A DNA stretch of 64,000 nucleotides from Shewanella morhuae (lineage in GTDB: Bacteria > Pseudomonadota > Gammaproteobacteria > Enterobacterales > Shewanellaceae). The stretch covers positions 355,651 to 419,650 of the forward strand of contig NZ_FTNN01000001.1 of assembly GCF_900156405.1 (NCBI RefSeq), read 5' to 3'. Below are positions 35,612 to 45,982 of the stretch, in pieces. The translations under genes and the position numbers were made by a program. The notes under the pieces are model-generated. The model did not search any database. It was given only the letters and a program-made list of their open reading frames with translations, and was not told the DNA's origin. Within the stretch, counting starts at the first letter, position 1, and the number at the start of each line of letters is the position of its first letter.

Positions 35612-35640
35612 AAAACAAGTAAGGGAGCTAGGCTCCCTTA
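35612..35640 (-). terminator. Terminator after the CNNM/CBS gene
   Basis: TAAGGGAGC (35620-35628) pairs with GCTCCCTTA (35632-35640). On the minus strand the hairpin is followed by CTTGTTTT. Confidence 0.7.
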
Positions 35641-35668
35641 CTTCATTAATTGCTGAATTATACGCGTT

Positions 35669-36760
35669 TTAGCCAGATTTGGCTTCATCGTCATCGGATG
35701 CGGCTTCAAAATCACCATCATCGGATAGACGAATGCCTTTTTGTTTCATGCGCTTAGTCCACAGTTTTCGGGCTAATTGTTGCATATCGGTGGCAGGATC
35801 GTTCAAGTCAACAATCTCCAGTCCTAACATAGACTCGATAATATCTTCTTGAGTAACGATTCCTTGGCTGCTGCCGTATTCATCAACGACCATAGCAATT
35901 TGGGTATTACGCTTAATCATTCTCTCAAATAATGGCAGGATTTTTGCCGTTTCAGGCACGACAAATAGACTGCGTTTGAGTTCACCAATCGGGGCGTCTG
36001 GTGTATAGCGCTCAGCCAGTAATACATCGGTGCGAGTGATATAGCCAATCACATCATCATGATCTTGGTCATACACAGGAATACGGCTAAAAGGCTTGTC
36101 GCGATACTGGCGCACAAACTCATTTTGGGTTAAATCAATCGGTAACGAGAACATCACTGTCCGCGGTGTCATAATTGCTGTGACTGGCATATCTCGAACT
36201 TTAAGCATTTGAGTTAAAATTTTTGACTCTTGCTCATCGAGTTCACCTGATTCATGGCCGATTTTTGCCATTGCGCTCATTTCTTGACGGATATATTGGC
36301 CTTCATCGCCTTTACCCATCAAACGAGTCACTTGTTGTGACATCCAAATCAACGGTTTGGTTACGCGCTTCATCCATGTCACGGCAATAGAAACACTCGG
36401 AGCAAGACGACGCCAATGGTTAGCACCCAGTGATTTAGGAATAATTTCTGAGAAGAACAGGATAATAAAAGTTAACACGCCTGAAAACACACCCAGCATG
36501 TCATCCCCAAAGATTTTTGCTGCCTGAGCACCCGCAACGGCAGCGCCAACGGTATGGGCAATCGTATTTAGAGTGAGAATTGACACTAAAGGAGCCTCGA
36601 CATTCTCTTTCAATTTACGCAAACGCGTAGCTGCCGCTTTGTCAGTTTGTTCGAGTGAAGCGATATAACTAGGGGTAACAGAAAGAAGAACAGCTTCGAA
36701 CACACTGCACAGAAAAGATACTGCGACAGCGACAAGCACTATAATGATGAGGGTTAACAT
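35669..36760 (-). CDS. CNNM/DUF21 transporter-like protein with CBS domain pair
   Basis: Inner-membrane protein of 363 residues in the HlyC/CorC-CNNM group, linked elsewhere to Mg2+/Co2+ export. The DUF21 membrane domain (residues 1 to about 150) has SFLCSVFEAVLLSVTPSYIASLEQ and NTIAHTVGAAVAGAQAAKIFGDD, and FFSEIIPKSLGANHWRRLAP closes it. CBS domains follow: MTPRTVMFSLPIDLTQNEFVRQYRDKPFSRIPVYD and KILPLFERMIKRNTQIAMVVDEYGSSQGIVTQEDIIESMLG. The C-terminal CorC_HlyC domain is missing; the protein ends in a short acidic tail. Older annotation as hemolysin is historical and not supported by function. Confidence 0.9.
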   Translation of the reverse strand: MLTLIIIVLVAVAVSFLCSVFEAVLLSVTPSYIASLEQTDKAAATRLRKLKENVEAPLVSILTLNTIAHTVGAAVAGAQAAKIFGDDMLGVFSGVLTFIILFFSEIIPKSLGANHWRRLAPSVSIAVTWMKRVTKPLIWMSQQVTRLMGKGDEGQYIRQEMSAMAKIGHESGELDEQESKILTQMLKVRDMPVTAIMTPRTVMFSLPIDLTQNEFVRQYRDKPFSRIPVYDQDHDDVIGYITRTDVLLAERYTPDAPIGELKRSLFVVPETAKILPLFERMIKRNTQIAMVVDEYGSSQGIVTQEDIIESMLGLEIVDLNDPATDMQQLARKLWTKRMKQKGIRLSDDGDFEAASDDDEAKSG

Positions 36761-36858
36761 ATAGGTGGAATTACAACTCCGTATTTTAGGTCAACATTGG
36801 CCCAGAAGTATTCTACCATAGGTTAATTGAGTTACTGGCTAAAATTTATTTGCGTCTG

Positions 36859-36864
36859 TATAAT
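36859..36864 (+). promoter_or_regulatory. Candidate rlmN promoter -10
   Basis: A perfect TATAAT lies about 48 bp before the rlmN ATG. It is preceded directly by TG. No convincing -35 lies at 16-18 bp. Confidence 0.45.
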
Positions 36865-36911
36865 TCGCCGCCCTGTTGCAGGATTCGGTTTTTGATGTTG
36901 AGGTTAGTTAT

Positions 36912-38033
36912 ATGAGTGAAAAGAAGATCAATTTGTTAGACCTTGATCGTAAGGCAATGCGCGCATTATTTGCGGATATGGGGGAGAAACCCTTTCGTGC
37001 CGACCAACTCATGAAATGGCTTTATCATTTCGGTGTCAGTGACTTCGAAGAGATGACCAACATCAACAAAGTGTTACGTCAAAAGTTGGCGGCGCGCTGT
37101 GAAATCGTTGCACCAGAAATCGCCAGTTTTCAAAAATCGACTGACGGTACCATCAAATTTGCAATCAACGTTGGTCAAGGTCAAGAAGTCGAAACGGTAT
37201 ATATTCCTGAAGAGGAACGTGCCACTTTATGTGTATCATCACAGGTGGGATGTGCCCTTGAATGTACTTTCTGCTCTACCGGCCAGCAAGGTTTTAACCG
37301 TAACTTAACCGTTTCTGAAATCGTCGGCCAAATCTGGCGTGTATCGCACTTTTTAGGTTTTGCTAAAGACACCGGCGAGCGTCCTATCACTAACGTGGTG
37401 ATGATGGGTATGGGCGAACCATTACTGAATTTAGCCAACGTAATCCCAGCAATGGATATTATGCTCGATGATTTTGGTTTTAGTTTATCAAAACGCCGCG
37501 TGACCCTATCAACATCAGGCGTGGTTCCAGCGTTAGATAAATTAGGTGATGCGATTGATGTGGCTCTTGCGGTCAGTATTCATGCACCAAATGATGAGCT
37601 GCGTGATATTTTAGTCCCCGTTAATAAAAAATATCCGCTGAATGAGTTTTTAGCGGGTATTCGTCGTTATATTGCCAAGTCCAATGCTAACCGTGGCCGC
37701 GTCACAGTTGAGTATGTGATGCTCGATCATATTAACGACAGCACAGACCAAGCCCATGAGTTAGCTAAATTGATGGCAGATACACCTTGTAAGATAAATT
37801 TAATTCCATTTAACCCTTACCCTGGTTCACCTTACGGCCGTTCGTCTAATTCTCGAATTGATCGTTTTTCTAAGGTGTTAATGGAATACGGTTTTACTGT
37901 GATAGTGCGTAAAACCCGTGGCGATGATATTGATGCGGCCTGTGGTCAGTTAGCAGGAGATATTCGCGATAGAACCAAGCGTTTAGCAAAAAAACGCATG
38001 CAAGAAAATCAGATATCAGTCACAATAGATTAA
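36912..38033 (+). CDS. rlmN: 23S rRNA (A2503-C2)/tRNA (A37-C2) methyltransferase RlmN
   Basis: Radical SAM enzyme that methylates C2 of A2503 in 23S rRNA and A37 in some tRNAs. The cluster cysteines are C114-x3-C118-x2-C121 in [30 protein letters not shown] and [12 protein letters not shown] are SAM-binding motifs. [14 protein letters not shown] and the catalytic Cys in [15 protein letters not shown] are present. The start at 36912 (GAGG at an 8-nt spacing) gives [20 protein letters not shown]. It leads the conserved rlmN-pilW-rodZ-ispG-hisS-yfgM-bamB-der cluster. Confidence 0.97.
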   Translation: MSEKKINLLDLDRKAMRALFADMGEKPFRADQLMKWLYHFGVSDFEEMTNINKVLRQKLAARCEIVAPEIASFQKSTDGTIKFAINVGQGQEVETVYIPEEERATLCVSSQVGCALECTFCSTGQQGFNRNLTVSEIVGQIWRVSHFLGFAKDTGERPITNVVMMGMGEPLLNLANVIPAMDIMLDDFGFSLSKRRVTLSTSGVVPALDKLGDAIDVALAVSIHAPNDELRDILVPVNKKYPLNEFLAGIRRYIAKSNANRGRVTVEYVMLDHINDSTDQAHELAKLMADTPCKINLIPFNPYPGSPYGRSSNSRIDRFSKVLMEYGFTVIVRKTRGDDIDAACGQLAGDIRDRTKRLAKKRMQENQISVTID

Positions 38034-38065
38034 CTCTTTGTTTGCACAGATTTATAGGCTTGCCA

Positions 38066-38854
38066 ATGAAGCATGGATTGCCAAAGTTTTCGTTAGTGTT
38101 AACCCTGTCTTTATTAATAACAGGGTGCGTTACTGAGCGTACTTATACCGGAACCGATATTCCTGTTTCGGAGCGAAAGTTAGACAAGGTCGCCGCTGCG
38201 CGCGAGCGGATGCAACTGGGATTAACCTATTTAAATCGAGGCAATTCAGAACAAGCTAAATATAATCTCGATAAAGCATTAGAATATGCTCCAGAGCTTG
38301 AAGATGTCCATATTGCTTTGGCTTATTACTACCAAACCGTGGGCGATTTAGTACGTACCGAAGAGTCGTACATGAATGCCATTAGTACTAAGGACGCCTC
38401 TGGCGATTCCATGAATAATTTCGGGGTGTTTTTGTGTCAACAAAAGCAATACAACAAAGCTGAAAAAATGTTTTTGGCCGCAATTGAAATGCCCAAATAT
38501 ACGCGTACTGCTTCAAGTTATGAAAACTTAGGCCTTTGTAGCCGAGAAGCTAGACAAGCAGAAAAGGCAAGACAGTATTTTCAGATGGCGTTAAAGTATG
38601 ACCCGAGACGTTCGGTGTCGTTGCTGGAGTTAGCTGAGTTAGAAGCCGAACAGGGTGATTATATACAGGCGCGAAATCAATTAGCGCGTTATCACCAAGT
38701 TGCAGAACAAACTCCAGAAAGTTTAGCGCTCGGAATTCAAATAGAGCAGGCAGTGAATGATGATGCCGCTGTGAAAAGATTTGGTATTTTATTGCTTGCC
38801 AAATTCCCAGCATCACCTCAGGCCAAGCAATACAGAGCTAATTTGCATCAATGA
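38066..38854 (+). CDS. pilW: Type IV pilus biogenesis TPR lipoprotein PilW/PilF
   Basis: Outer-membrane lipoprotein of 262 residues that helps secretin (PilQ) assembly in type IV pilus systems. The signal peptide ends at lipobox LITGC (Cys21). TPR repeats follow: AAARERMQLGLTYLNRGNSEQAKYNLDKALEYAPELEDVHIALAYYYQTVGDLVRTEESYMNAI, then NNFGVFLCQQKQYNKAEKMFLAAIEMP and ENLGLCSREARQAEKARQYFQMALKYDP. It stands in the same cluster position in many gammaproteobacteria (between rlmN and rodZ), and pilT-pilU elsewhere in the window fit an active pilus system. The stop overlaps the rodZ ATG (ATGA). Pseudomonas homologues are called PilF. Confidence 0.92.
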   Translation: MKHGLPKFSLVLTLSLLITGCVTERTYTGTDIPVSERKLDKVAAARERMQLGLTYLNRGNSEQAKYNLDKALEYAPELEDVHIALAYYYQTVGDLVRTEESYMNAISTKDASGDSMNNFGVFLCQQKQYNKAEKMFLAAIEMPKYTRTASSYENLGLCSREARQAEKARQYFQMALKYDPRRSVSLLELAELEAEQGDYIQARNQLARYHQVAEQTPESLALGIQIEQAVNDDAAVKRFGILLLAKFPASPQAKQYRANLHQ

Positions 38855-39906
38855 AAGATCATGAAACCCATGCACCAGTTGAATCCTTAGTAACAGAGTC
38901 AATTGCGCCAGATGTAACGCTTGGAACTTTATTAAGACATGGCCGTGAAAAAATGGGCCTCAGTCTTCAAGAAGCTGCAGTAAAACTGCACTTACGTCCT
39001 AGTGTTTTAGAGGATATTGAAGCTGATAACTTCACCAACATTGCTTCGCCAACCTATACCCGTGGTTATGTTAAAAACTATGCCCGTATGGTTCATGCAG
39101 ACACATCTTTAATTGAAGCAGGCTTATTACGGCAGGTGCCGGTAGCAACCGAGCCTTCAATGCAAAGCTTTTCACGTAAGACAACCTATCAAGCCAGCGA
39201 CAAGCGTTTAACTTGGTTGAGTATTTTTATTGTCATCGTGTTGCTCGGTTTATTGGTGGTCTGGTGGATGCAAAAATCAACCCTACTGACAACCGTTGAT
39301 TTGTCACAACCTACAGCAGAAGAGGTCGCGGCGGTTAATCAAACTTTGCCCGGTGACGTACTTTTGACCGAAACCGATGCGAGCCAACAGTTAACGGAAA
39401 TAGCCGCCAATGGCTCTATGTCAATCGATGGCCCCATTAAAGATACTGATGCTAGTACTATCGATATCAGCACAGGGCCAACTGACAATAATTATGCACG
39501 AGCAGCTGACACAAATAATGAAGATGGTGGTTCAGTCATTGCAGCCACGACAACAACCTCACAAACGGCTCCAATAGTTCAACAGCCTCTTGTCGCGTCA
39601 ACTCCTGCACCGATTCCGGTATCTCCAGCCACTAACACCAATACCGTGGCAGTAATTGAAGGCCAATCTACAATAGATCTTCAGCTGAGTGGTGATTGCT
39701 GGATAAACATTGTCGATGCTAAAGGCAAAGCCTTAGTCGATGGCGTTAAGGGGGCTGGCGCTGTCGTACAAGTGAGCGGTATGCCGCCGTTTAAAATTAT
39801 TTTAGGGGCGCCCCATGTGGCAACCTTAAGCTTAGATGGTCAAATCGTTAATTTAGCGGATTTCCCCAAGGGGCGTGTTGCACGTCTAACCTTGCCTAAA
39901 GTCTGA
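38851..39906 (+). CDS. rodZ: Cytoskeletal protein RodZ
   Basis: Bitopic membrane protein that links MreB to the rod-shape elongation machinery. The cytosolic HTH (residues about 25-95) has LGTLLRHGREKMGLSLQEAAVKLHLRPSVLEDIEADNFTNIASPTYTRGYVKNYARMV. A transmembrane helix (LTWLSIFIVIVLLGLLVVWWM, about residues 118-138) follows, then a Thr/Ala/Pro-rich periplasmic linker to about residue 265. A C-terminal DUF4115 domain is present: IDLQLSGDCWINIVDAKGKALVDGVKGAGAVVQVSGMPPFKIILGAP. It overlaps pilW by 4 bp, so the two are translationally coupled. Confidence 0.95.
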   Translation: MKDHETHAPVESLVTESIAPDVTLGTLLRHGREKMGLSLQEAAVKLHLRPSVLEDIEADNFTNIASPTYTRGYVKNYARMVHADTSLIEAGLLRQVPVATEPSMQSFSRKTTYQASDKRLTWLSIFIVIVLLGLLVVWWMQKSTLLTTVDLSQPTAEEVAAVNQTLPGDVLLTETDASQQLTEIAANGSMSIDGPIKDTDASTIDISTGPTDNNYARAADTNNEDGGSVIAATTTTSQTAPIVQQPLVASTPAPIPVSPATNTNTVAVIEGQSTIDLQLSGDCWINIVDAKGKALVDGVKGAGAVVQVSGMPPFKIILGAPHVATLSLDGQIVNLADFPKGRVARLTLPKV

Positions 39907-39954
39907 TGACCACGTAATGATCTGCAGCACGAACTGAAATAGAGCGTATTAAGC

Positions 39955-41070
39955 ATGTATAATGAAACTCCCATAAAAAGACGTCCTTCCACCCGCATTT
40001 ATGTGGGTAATGTACCGATTGGTGATGGGGCGCCGATTGCTGTTCAGTCAATGACCAATACTAAGACTACCGATGTTGAAGCAACCGTTGCTCAAATTCG
40101 TGCCTTAGAAAAAGTCGGTGCCGACATAGTACGTGTCTCTGTGCCGACTATGGATGCGGCAGAAGCCTTTAAGCTCATCAAACAAGCGGTTAATGTGCCT
40201 TTAGTCGCTGACATTCATTTTGATTACCGTATTGCCTTAAAAGTGGCCGAATACGGTGTTGATTGCCTGCGTATTAATCCAGGTAATATCGGTAATGAAG
40301 AACGTATTCGTAGCGTGGTTGAATGTGCCCGTGACCACAATATTCCTATTCGCATTGGTGTGAATGGCGGTTCATTAGAAAAAGATCTGATGGACAAGTA
40401 CAAAGAGCCAACACCACAAGCCCTGCTTGAATCAGCCATGCGTCACGTAGATATCCTAGACAGATTAAACTTCGACCAATTTAAGGTCAGCGTTAAAGCG
40501 TCTGATGTTTTTTTAGCGGTTGAATCCTATCGTTTATTGGCTAAACAAATTCGCCAGCCTTTGCATTTGGGGATTACTGAAGCGGGCGGTGCGCGCGCCG
40601 GTTCAGTCAAATCTGCGGTAGGTTTAGGCATGCTATTGGCCGAAGGTATTGGCGATACATTACGTATTTCGCTTGCCGCCGATCCCATCGAAGAAATCAA
40701 AGTCGGTTTTGATATTCTAAAATCGCTGCGTATTCGTAGCCGCGGTATTAACTTCATTGCCTGCCCATCGTGTTCTCGGCAAGAGTTTGATGTGATAAGT
40801 ACGGTTAATGAGTTAGAACGTCGTCTCGAAGACATTACTACCGCGATGGATGTGTCTATTATCGGCTGCGTCGTTAACGGTCCAGGTGAAGCCTTAGTGT
40901 CACATATTGGCTTAACAGGCGGATATAATAAGAGCGGATATTACGATGAGGGCGAACGCCAGAAAGAGCGTTTTGATAACGACAACATAGTCGATTCCCT
41001 CGAAGCGAAAATACGTGCAAAAGCCAGCTTAATGGCCAACCGCATTCAAGTAAAAGATACTACTGAGTAA
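39955..41070 (+). CDS. ispG: (E)-4-hydroxy-3-methylbut-2-enyl-diphosphate synthase IspG
   Basis: 4Fe-4S enzyme of the non-mevalonate isoprenoid pathway that converts MEcPP to [45 protein letters not shown] is the N-terminal TIM-barrel signature. The cluster cysteines are in [14 protein letters not shown] (C-P-S-C) and in [12 protein letters not shown], with the conserved Glu in NGPGEA. At 371 residues it equals the bacterial GcpE form without the plant insertion. It lies in the conserved cluster between rodZ and hisS, with 48 bp from rodZ. Confidence 0.97.
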   Translation: MYNETPIKRRPSTRIYVGNVPIGDGAPIAVQSMTNTKTTDVEATVAQIRALEKVGADIVRVSVPTMDAAEAFKLIKQAVNVPLVADIHFDYRIALKVAEYGVDCLRINPGNIGNEERIRSVVECARDHNIPIRIGVNGGSLEKDLMDKYKEPTPQALLESAMRHVDILDRLNFDQFKVSVKASDVFLAVESYRLLAKQIRQPLHLGITEAGGARAGSVKSAVGLGMLLAEGIGDTLRISLAADPIEEIKVGFDILKSLRIRSRGINFIACPSCSRQEFDVISTVNELERRLEDITTAMDVSIIGCVVNGPGEALVSHIGLTGGYNKSGYYDEGERQKERFDNDNIVDSLEAKIRAKASLMANRIQVKDTTE

Positions 41071-41142
41071 TTATGCACTTGCATTTAGGCATCGATTGTT
41101 CTCAATAAATGTTGAGCCAGCCCTCGGAACCGATGGGGGCGT

Positions 41143-41171
41143 TTTACGTTTAGCCTTGAAAAGCCTATAAT
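41143..41171 (+). promoter_or_regulatory. Probable internal promoter for hisS
   Basis: TTTACG (41143-41148) and TATAAT (41166-41171) are separated by 17 bp, 46 bp before the hisS GTG. The 147-bp gap after ispG also holds an imperfect GC-rich hairpin (about 41120-41140) followed by GTTTTA, a weak candidate terminator. Confidence 0.6.
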
Positions 41172-41217
41172 GCGTGACATTTTTTATTAATTTAGCGAAA
41201 TCAAACGAGTCGATACA

Positions 41218-42498
41218 GTGGCAAAACAGATCCAAGCGATTCGCGGAATGAATGACATTCTGCCAACTCAAAGTCCTCTATGGCAAAAAGTGGAAGCAGT
41301 ACTACGTTCAAGCGTCAGTGCTTACGGTTACAGCGAGATCCGCACTCCAATAGTCGAAAATACTGATCTTTTTAAACGCTCTATTGGTGAAGTAACTGAT
41401 ATTGTTGAAAAAGAAATGTATACCTTCGCTGACAACAATGGTGACAGCCTAACGTTGCGCCCAGAAGGTACGGCATCAACCGTGCGTGCGGGTAACGAAA
41501 ATGGCCTACTGTATAACCAAGAGCAACGTCTCTGGTATATGGGCCCTATGTTCCGTCATGAACGCCCACAGAAAGGCCGTTATCGCCAATTTAACCAATT
41601 CGGTGTTGAAGTCTATGGCATAGGTACGCCTGACATTGATGCTGAAGTCTTAATGTTATCTGCCCGCTTGTGGGACAAGCTCGCAATTAGTGAGCATGTT
41701 TCATTAGAGCTAAACACCCTTGGCGATCCAGCCGAACGCGCGGTTTACCGTGATGCTTTGATTGCGTTTTTAGAGCAGCATAAAGATGCGCTCGATGAAG
41801 AAAGCAAGCGCCGCATGTACACTAATCCGCTGCGGGTTTTAGATTCAAAAGATGCCAATGTACAAGCTATTTTAGCCGATGCGCCTGAGTTGATGGATTT
41901 CCTCGGTGAAGAATCAAAGACACATTTTTCGCAATTGCGTGAACTACTTGATGCTGTTGGTATCAAATACACCATTAATCCGCGCCTAGTTCGTGGTTTA
42001 GATTATTATAATCGCACGGTATTTGAATGGGTTACATCTAGTTTAGGCTCGCAAGGGACTGTACTTGCTGGTGGTCGCTACGATGGTTTAGTTGCTCAGT
42101 TAGGCGGTAAAGATACCCCTGCAGTCGGTTTTGCGATGGGGCTAGAGCGCATTGTATTGCTGCTTGAAACCTTAGAGCTGACAAAAGATATTCCTGCAGC
42201 TGTCGATGTCTATGTTATCGCTCTGGGTGATAGTTGCCTTGTCGAAGCGATTAAAGCGGCGCAGGAATTACGTGATGCACTGCCAAGTCTTAAAGTGATG
42301 AGTCACTGTGGCGGTGGCAACGTGAAAAAACAAATGAAACGTGCCGATAAAAGCGGCGCGAGTGTAGCGTTACTGTTAGGTGAGGATGAACTCGCTGACG
42401 GCATGGTTACAGTGAAACATTTACGCAATAACAACGAACAACAACGGATAGCTCGACATGCCTTAAGTGCATATTTAGCTGAACTGGCCATTAAGTAA
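41218..42498 (+). CDS. hisS: Histidine--tRNA ligase
   Basis: Class II aminoacyl-tRNA synthetase that charges tRNA-His. Motif 1 contains [25 protein letters not shown]. Motif 2 is [31 protein letters not shown]. The HisA motif [15 protein letters not shown] is followed by [15 protein letters not shown] and the motif 3 Arg region [16 protein letters not shown]. The C-terminal anticodon-binding domain begins near residue 325 ([11 protein letters not shown]). The start codon is GTG. At 426 residues it is full length. It has its own probable promoter within the larger cluster. Confidence 0.97.
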   Translation: MAKQIQAIRGMNDILPTQSPLWQKVEAVLRSSVSAYGYSEIRTPIVENTDLFKRSIGEVTDIVEKEMYTFADNNGDSLTLRPEGTASTVRAGNENGLLYNQEQRLWYMGPMFRHERPQKGRYRQFNQFGVEVYGIGTPDIDAEVLMLSARLWDKLAISEHVSLELNTLGDPAERAVYRDALIAFLEQHKDALDEESKRRMYTNPLRVLDSKDANVQAILADAPELMDFLGEESKTHFSQLRELLDAVGIKYTINPRLVRGLDYYNRTVFEWVTSSLGSQGTVLAGGRYDGLVAQLGGKDTPAVGFAMGLERIVLLLETLELTKDIPAAVDVYVIALGDSCLVEAIKAAQELRDALPSLKVMSHCGGGNVKKQMKRADKSGASVALLLGEDELADGMVTVKHLRNNNEQQRIARHALSAYLAELAIK

Positions 42499-42522
42499 CA
42501 GATTACATAAGAGGACGTGCGC

Positions 42523-43143
42523 GTGGAAATTTATAGCACAGAAGAACAACAAGTTGATGCTATCAAGCAGTTCTGGAAAGATTACGGCAGTTCAATTTTA
42601 ATTGGTGCAGTAGTGGGATTAGGTGGTTTATATGCGTGGAATTACTATTCCGACGCAAAAGTGGCGCAGGCGGAAGAAGCCTCAAAAGCGTTTCACGAAT
42701 TGACCACAAAATCAAGCGACGAAGCCGCAATGCTTGCTGGCGTTGCAGAGTTTGCTAAAAGTCATGATCAAAAGGGTTATCAAGCTTTATTAGAACTTAT
42801 CGTGGCAAAAACAGCGGTAGAAGCGAAAGATTACCCTAAAGCTATTGATGCTTTAAATAAAGTAATAGCAGCTAAACCGGGGGCAAGTCTTGATGTGATT
42901 GCAACCTTGCGTTTAGCACGCATTCAGGCAGAACAAGATCAAATGGATGCAGCGCTTGCAACATTAGAGCAAGTGACTGACAAAGCGTTTATCGCCCAGC
43001 GCGAAGAATTGAAAGGTGACTTTTTAGTTCGTCAAGGTGAACATGAAAAAGCCAAAGTGGCTTATCAAGCTGCCATGGATAATGGTGGTGTGGTGACAAG
43101 CCCTGCGCTTAAAATCAAACTTGATAGCCTAAATCAGGCATAA
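42523..43143 (+). CDS. yfgM: YfgM family ancillary SecYEG translocon subunit
   Basis: Inner-membrane protein of 206 residues, single-spanning, with a periplasmic TPR-like domain. In E. coli YfgM associates with PpiD at the SecYEG translocon and assists periplasmic proteins. EIYSTEEQQVDAIKQFWKDYGSSILIGAVVGLGGLYAWNYY holds the amphipathic start and TM segment (about residues 23-42). The rest is helical, including YPKAIDALNKVIAAKPG and ALATLEQVTDKAFIAQREELKGDFLVRQGEHEKAKVAYQAAM. The GTG at 42523 has GAGG 8 nt upstream and matches the E. coli start. It is followed by bamB after 11 bp. Confidence 0.93.
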   Translation: MEIYSTEEQQVDAIKQFWKDYGSSILIGAVVGLGGLYAWNYYSDAKVAQAEEASKAFHELTTKSSDEAAMLAGVAEFAKSHDQKGYQALLELIVAKTAVEAKDYPKAIDALNKVIAAKPGASLDVIATLRLARIQAEQDQMDAALATLEQVTDKAFIAQREELKGDFLVRQGEHEKAKVAYQAAMDNGGVVTSPALKIKLDSLNQA

Positions 43144-43154
43144 GGGATCCTTTG

Positions 43155-44342
43155 ATGAAGTCTTGGTGCAAAAACCTGCTGGCCGCTGGATTAAGTCTGG
43201 CGATGTTATCTGCCTGTTCGTCCAGCGATGTTGAAGACGAGCCAGTGAGTGCGCTAACAGAAATTCAGGCAACAGTATTTCCTGAAGTGAGTTGGAGCAC
43301 CTCTGTCGGGAGTGGCGTGGGCGATTATTATTCTCGCCTAGCTCCGGCTGTAAATTACGGAAAAATCTTTGCTGCCGATCGCTATGGACAAGTTATCGCC
43401 TTTGATCAAACGACAGGCGATCGCGTGTGGACTAAAGATTTCAGTGAAGAATTTCGCGACAATGTCTTAGCTAAAAACAAAGGCGCCCGTATTGCCGCGG
43501 GCTTAACTGTAGCGCGCAACAAAGTTTTTGTTGGTGGTGAAAGTGGGTTATTAGCCGCACTCAACGCCGAAGATGGCCAAGTATTATGGTATGTAGTTGC
43601 AGGCGGTGAGTTACTGTCAGCACCTACGGTTGCCGATGATGTGGTGGTGGTTAGCACGAGTTCTGGTTCACTTGAAGCATTTAACGTCGATACAGGCGCT
43701 AAGCTATGGGTGTATGAAATGCAATTACCGAACCTGACCCTGCGTGGTACTGGTTCAGCAGCTTACGAAGCCGGTGGTTTCTTCATTGGCACCGCCGATG
43801 GCAAAGTGGCCGTAGTGATCAAAAATAATGGTCAAGCTGCATGGGAACAAGCGATTTATAACCCAACCGGTGGTAACGAGTTTACTCGTATGGCCGATGT
43901 AGATATGACGCCGTTGATCCTTGGCGACAATTTATATGCAGTAAGTTACAACGGTAACTTAGTGTCGATGGAATTACGCACGGGTCGTGTGGTGTGGACG
44001 CGTAAGTATTCTAGCTTTAACGAGTTAGCCTCAGCGGGCTTAAGCTTGTTTTTAGTTGATGATCACAGCCGTATTTACTCGGTTGATAAACGTAACGGTT
44101 TAGAGTTATGGAGTAATTCAGAGCTCGCCAACCGCACGTTGACATCGCCCGCTGTGTATCAAGACTATTTAGTAGTAGGTGATTTTGAAGGTTACCTACA
44201 TTTTATCGATCGCAGTACAGGGACGATTGTTGGTCGTGTCCAAGTGGACAGTTCTGGGTTATACAGCCAACCATTAGTGGTGGATGATAAAATCTATGTT
44301 CAAGGTCGCAGCGGAAAGTTAGCTGTTGTAACACTTCCATAG
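43155..44342 (+). CDS. bamB: Outer membrane assembly lipoprotein BamB
   Basis: Beta-propeller lipoprotein of the BAM complex that inserts outer-membrane beta-barrels. The signal peptide ends with lipobox LSAC (Cys21), followed by SSSDVEDEPVSALTEIQATVFPEVSWS. PQQ-like beta-propeller blades recur: IAFDQTTGDRVWTKDF, LAALNAEDGQVLWYVVAGGELLSAPTVADDVVVV, LEAFNVDTGAKLWVYEMQLPNLTLRGTGS and VSMELRTGRVVWTRKYSS. The W-containing repeats are spaced by about 40-45 residues. The product has 395 residues, close to E. coli BamB. It is co-transcribed with yfgM and precedes der, as in E. coli. Confidence 0.95.
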   Translation: MKSWCKNLLAAGLSLAMLSACSSSDVEDEPVSALTEIQATVFPEVSWSTSVGSGVGDYYSRLAPAVNYGKIFAADRYGQVIAFDQTTGDRVWTKDFSEEFRDNVLAKNKGARIAAGLTVARNKVFVGGESGLLAALNAEDGQVLWYVVAGGELLSAPTVADDVVVVSTSSGSLEAFNVDTGAKLWVYEMQLPNLTLRGTGSAAYEAGGFFIGTADGKVAVVIKNNGQAAWEQAIYNPTGGNEFTRMADVDMTPLILGDNLYAVSYNGNLVSMELRTGRVVWTRKYSSFNELASAGLSLFLVDDHSRIYSVDKRNGLELWSNSELANRTLTSPAVYQDYLVVGDFEGYLHFIDRSTGTIVGRVQVDSSGLYSQPLVVDDKIYVQGRSGKLAVVTLP

Positions 44343-44363
44343 TTAACAGTGTTATCCTTGTAG

Positions 44364-44394
44364 AGCCCCTGGAAGTGTGTTCCGGGGGCTTTTT
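44364..44394 (+). terminator. Terminator/attenuator between bamB and der
   Basis: AGCCCCTGGAA (44364-44374) pairs with TTCCGGGGGCT (44380-44390), with one wobble, and is followed by TTTT. It lies directly before the der Shine-Dalgarno, so der needs read-through or its own promoter. Confidence 0.75.
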
Positions 44395-44421
44395 ATTGAA
44401 AAGTTTTTTAGAGGCAAAATC

Positions 44422-45888
44422 ATGATCCCTGTAGTGGCCCTTGTTGGTCGGCCGAACGTCGGTAAATCCACCCTATTTAATCGCCTTACGCGCACGCGTG
44501 ATGCGTTGGTTGCTGACTTTCCTGGCCTAACACGTGACCGTAAATATGGTCGCGCATTTTTATCTGGCTATGAGTTCATTGTGGTGGATACCGGTGGTAT
44601 CGACGGCACTGAAGAGGGGATCGAGACTAAAATGGCCGAGCAATCCCTTGCCGCCATTGAAGAGGCCGATGTCGTTTTATTTATGACTGATGCGCGCGCG
44701 GGTTTGACTGCTGCGGATCTGTCGATTGCTCAGCATTTACGTAGCCGTCAAAAAACTACTTTTGTGGTTGCTAACAAGGTTGACGGTATTGATGCTGACT
44801 CAGCCTGTGGTGAGTTTTGGTCATTAGGTTTAGGTGAAGTTTACCAAATGGCAGCGTCTCAAGGACGCGGCGTCACCAACATGATTGAATATGCGTTAAC
44901 GCCTTACGCCGAAGCTATGGGTATTGTGCGCCAAGAAGACGGTGAAGTGACCGAAGAGCGCGAATACAGCGAAGAAGAAGCTGAAGCTGAGCAAAAGCGT
45001 CTACAAGATTTGCCTATTAAGCTGGCGATTATCGGTAAGCCTAACGTCGGTAAATCAACGCTTACTAACCGGATTTTAGGTGAAGAGCGCGTCGTGGTAT
45101 TTGACGAGCCTGGTACAACTCGTGACAGTATTTACATTCCAATGGAACGTGAAGGCCGCGAATACGTGCTTATCGATACTGCGGGTGTACGTCGTCGCAG
45201 TAAAGTACATCAAGTCATTGAGAAATTCTCGGTGATCAAAACCTTGAAAGCAGTTGAAGATGCCAACGTGGTGTTGCTTATTATCGATGCCCGTGAAGGT
45301 GTTGCCGAGCAAGATTTAGGTCTATTAGGTTTCGCACTTAATGCGGGCCGCGCGTTGGTGATTGCTGTTAACAAGTGGGATGGTATAGATCAAGGCATTA
45401 AAGACAGAGTGAAGAGCGAGCTTGACCGTCGCCTTGGCTTTATTGACTTTGCCCGTATTCACTTTATTTCGGCGCTGCACGGTACTGGTGTTGGCCATTT
45501 ATTTGAATCGATTGAAGAAGCTTATGATAGTGCCACGCGCCGTGTCAGTACTTCTATGCTGACTCGTATCATGCAAATGTCACAGGATGATCACCAACCT
45601 CCATTGGTCAATGGTCGTCGTGTTAAGCTTAAATATGCTCACGCGGGGGGGTATAATCCTCCAATCGTGGTCATTCACGGTAACCAAGTGAGTCGCTTAC
45701 CTGATTCTTATAAGCGTTACATGATGAACTACTTCCGTCGTTCACTCAAAGTGGTTGGTACGCCGATTCAACTGCGTTTCCACGAGGGTGATAACCCATT
45801 TGAAAACAAGATTGAAAAATTGACCATGAGCCAAGAGCGTCGTCGCAAGCGCGCGCAAAGCCATATCAAAGACAGAAAAACCAAATAG
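44422..45888 (+). CDS. der: GTPase Der (EngA), double-Era-like
   Basis: Essential ribosome-assembly GTPase with two tandem G domains and a C-terminal KH-like domain. G domain 1: [15 protein letters not shown] (G1), [12 protein letters not shown] (G2), DTGG (G3), NKVD (G4). G domain 2 from about residue 200: [34 protein letters not shown]. An acidic linker ([16 protein letters not shown]) separates the two domains. The KH-like domain includes [33 protein letters not shown]. The ATG at 44422 has GAGG 7 nt upstream; an earlier in-frame start falls in the terminator hairpin region. The product has 488 residues, the normal size. Confidence 0.97.
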   Translation: MIPVVALVGRPNVGKSTLFNRLTRTRDALVADFPGLTRDRKYGRAFLSGYEFIVVDTGGIDGTEEGIETKMAEQSLAAIEEADVVLFMTDARAGLTAADLSIAQHLRSRQKTTFVVANKVDGIDADSACGEFWSLGLGEVYQMAASQGRGVTNMIEYALTPYAEAMGIVRQEDGEVTEEREYSEEEAEAEQKRLQDLPIKLAIIGKPNVGKSTLTNRILGEERVVVFDEPGTTRDSIYIPMEREGREYVLIDTAGVRRRSKVHQVIEKFSVIKTLKAVEDANVVLLIIDAREGVAEQDLGLLGFALNAGRALVIAVNKWDGIDQGIKDRVKSELDRRLGFIDFARIHFISALHGTGVGHLFESIEEAYDSATRRVSTSMLTRIMQMSQDDHQPPLVNGRRVKLKYAHAGGYNPPIVVIHGNQVSRLPDSYKRYMMNYFRRSLKVVGTPIQLRFHEGDNPFENKIEKLTMSQERRRKRAQSHIKDRKTK

Positions 45889-45913
45889 TGTTATTTACCA
45901 TGCACATTTGAAA

Positions 45914-45943
45914 CAAAAGGAACCCTAGGGTTCCTTTTGTATT
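45914..45943. terminator. Bidirectional terminator between der and xseA
   Basis: CAAAAGGAACCC (45914-45925) and GGGTTCCTTTTG (45928-45939) are perfectly complementary with a 2-nt centre, between convergent genes. Confidence 0.85.
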
Positions 45944-45982
45944 TTAAGCGCGTTTAACCTTTGTGTGATGGCGTTCTTTTAC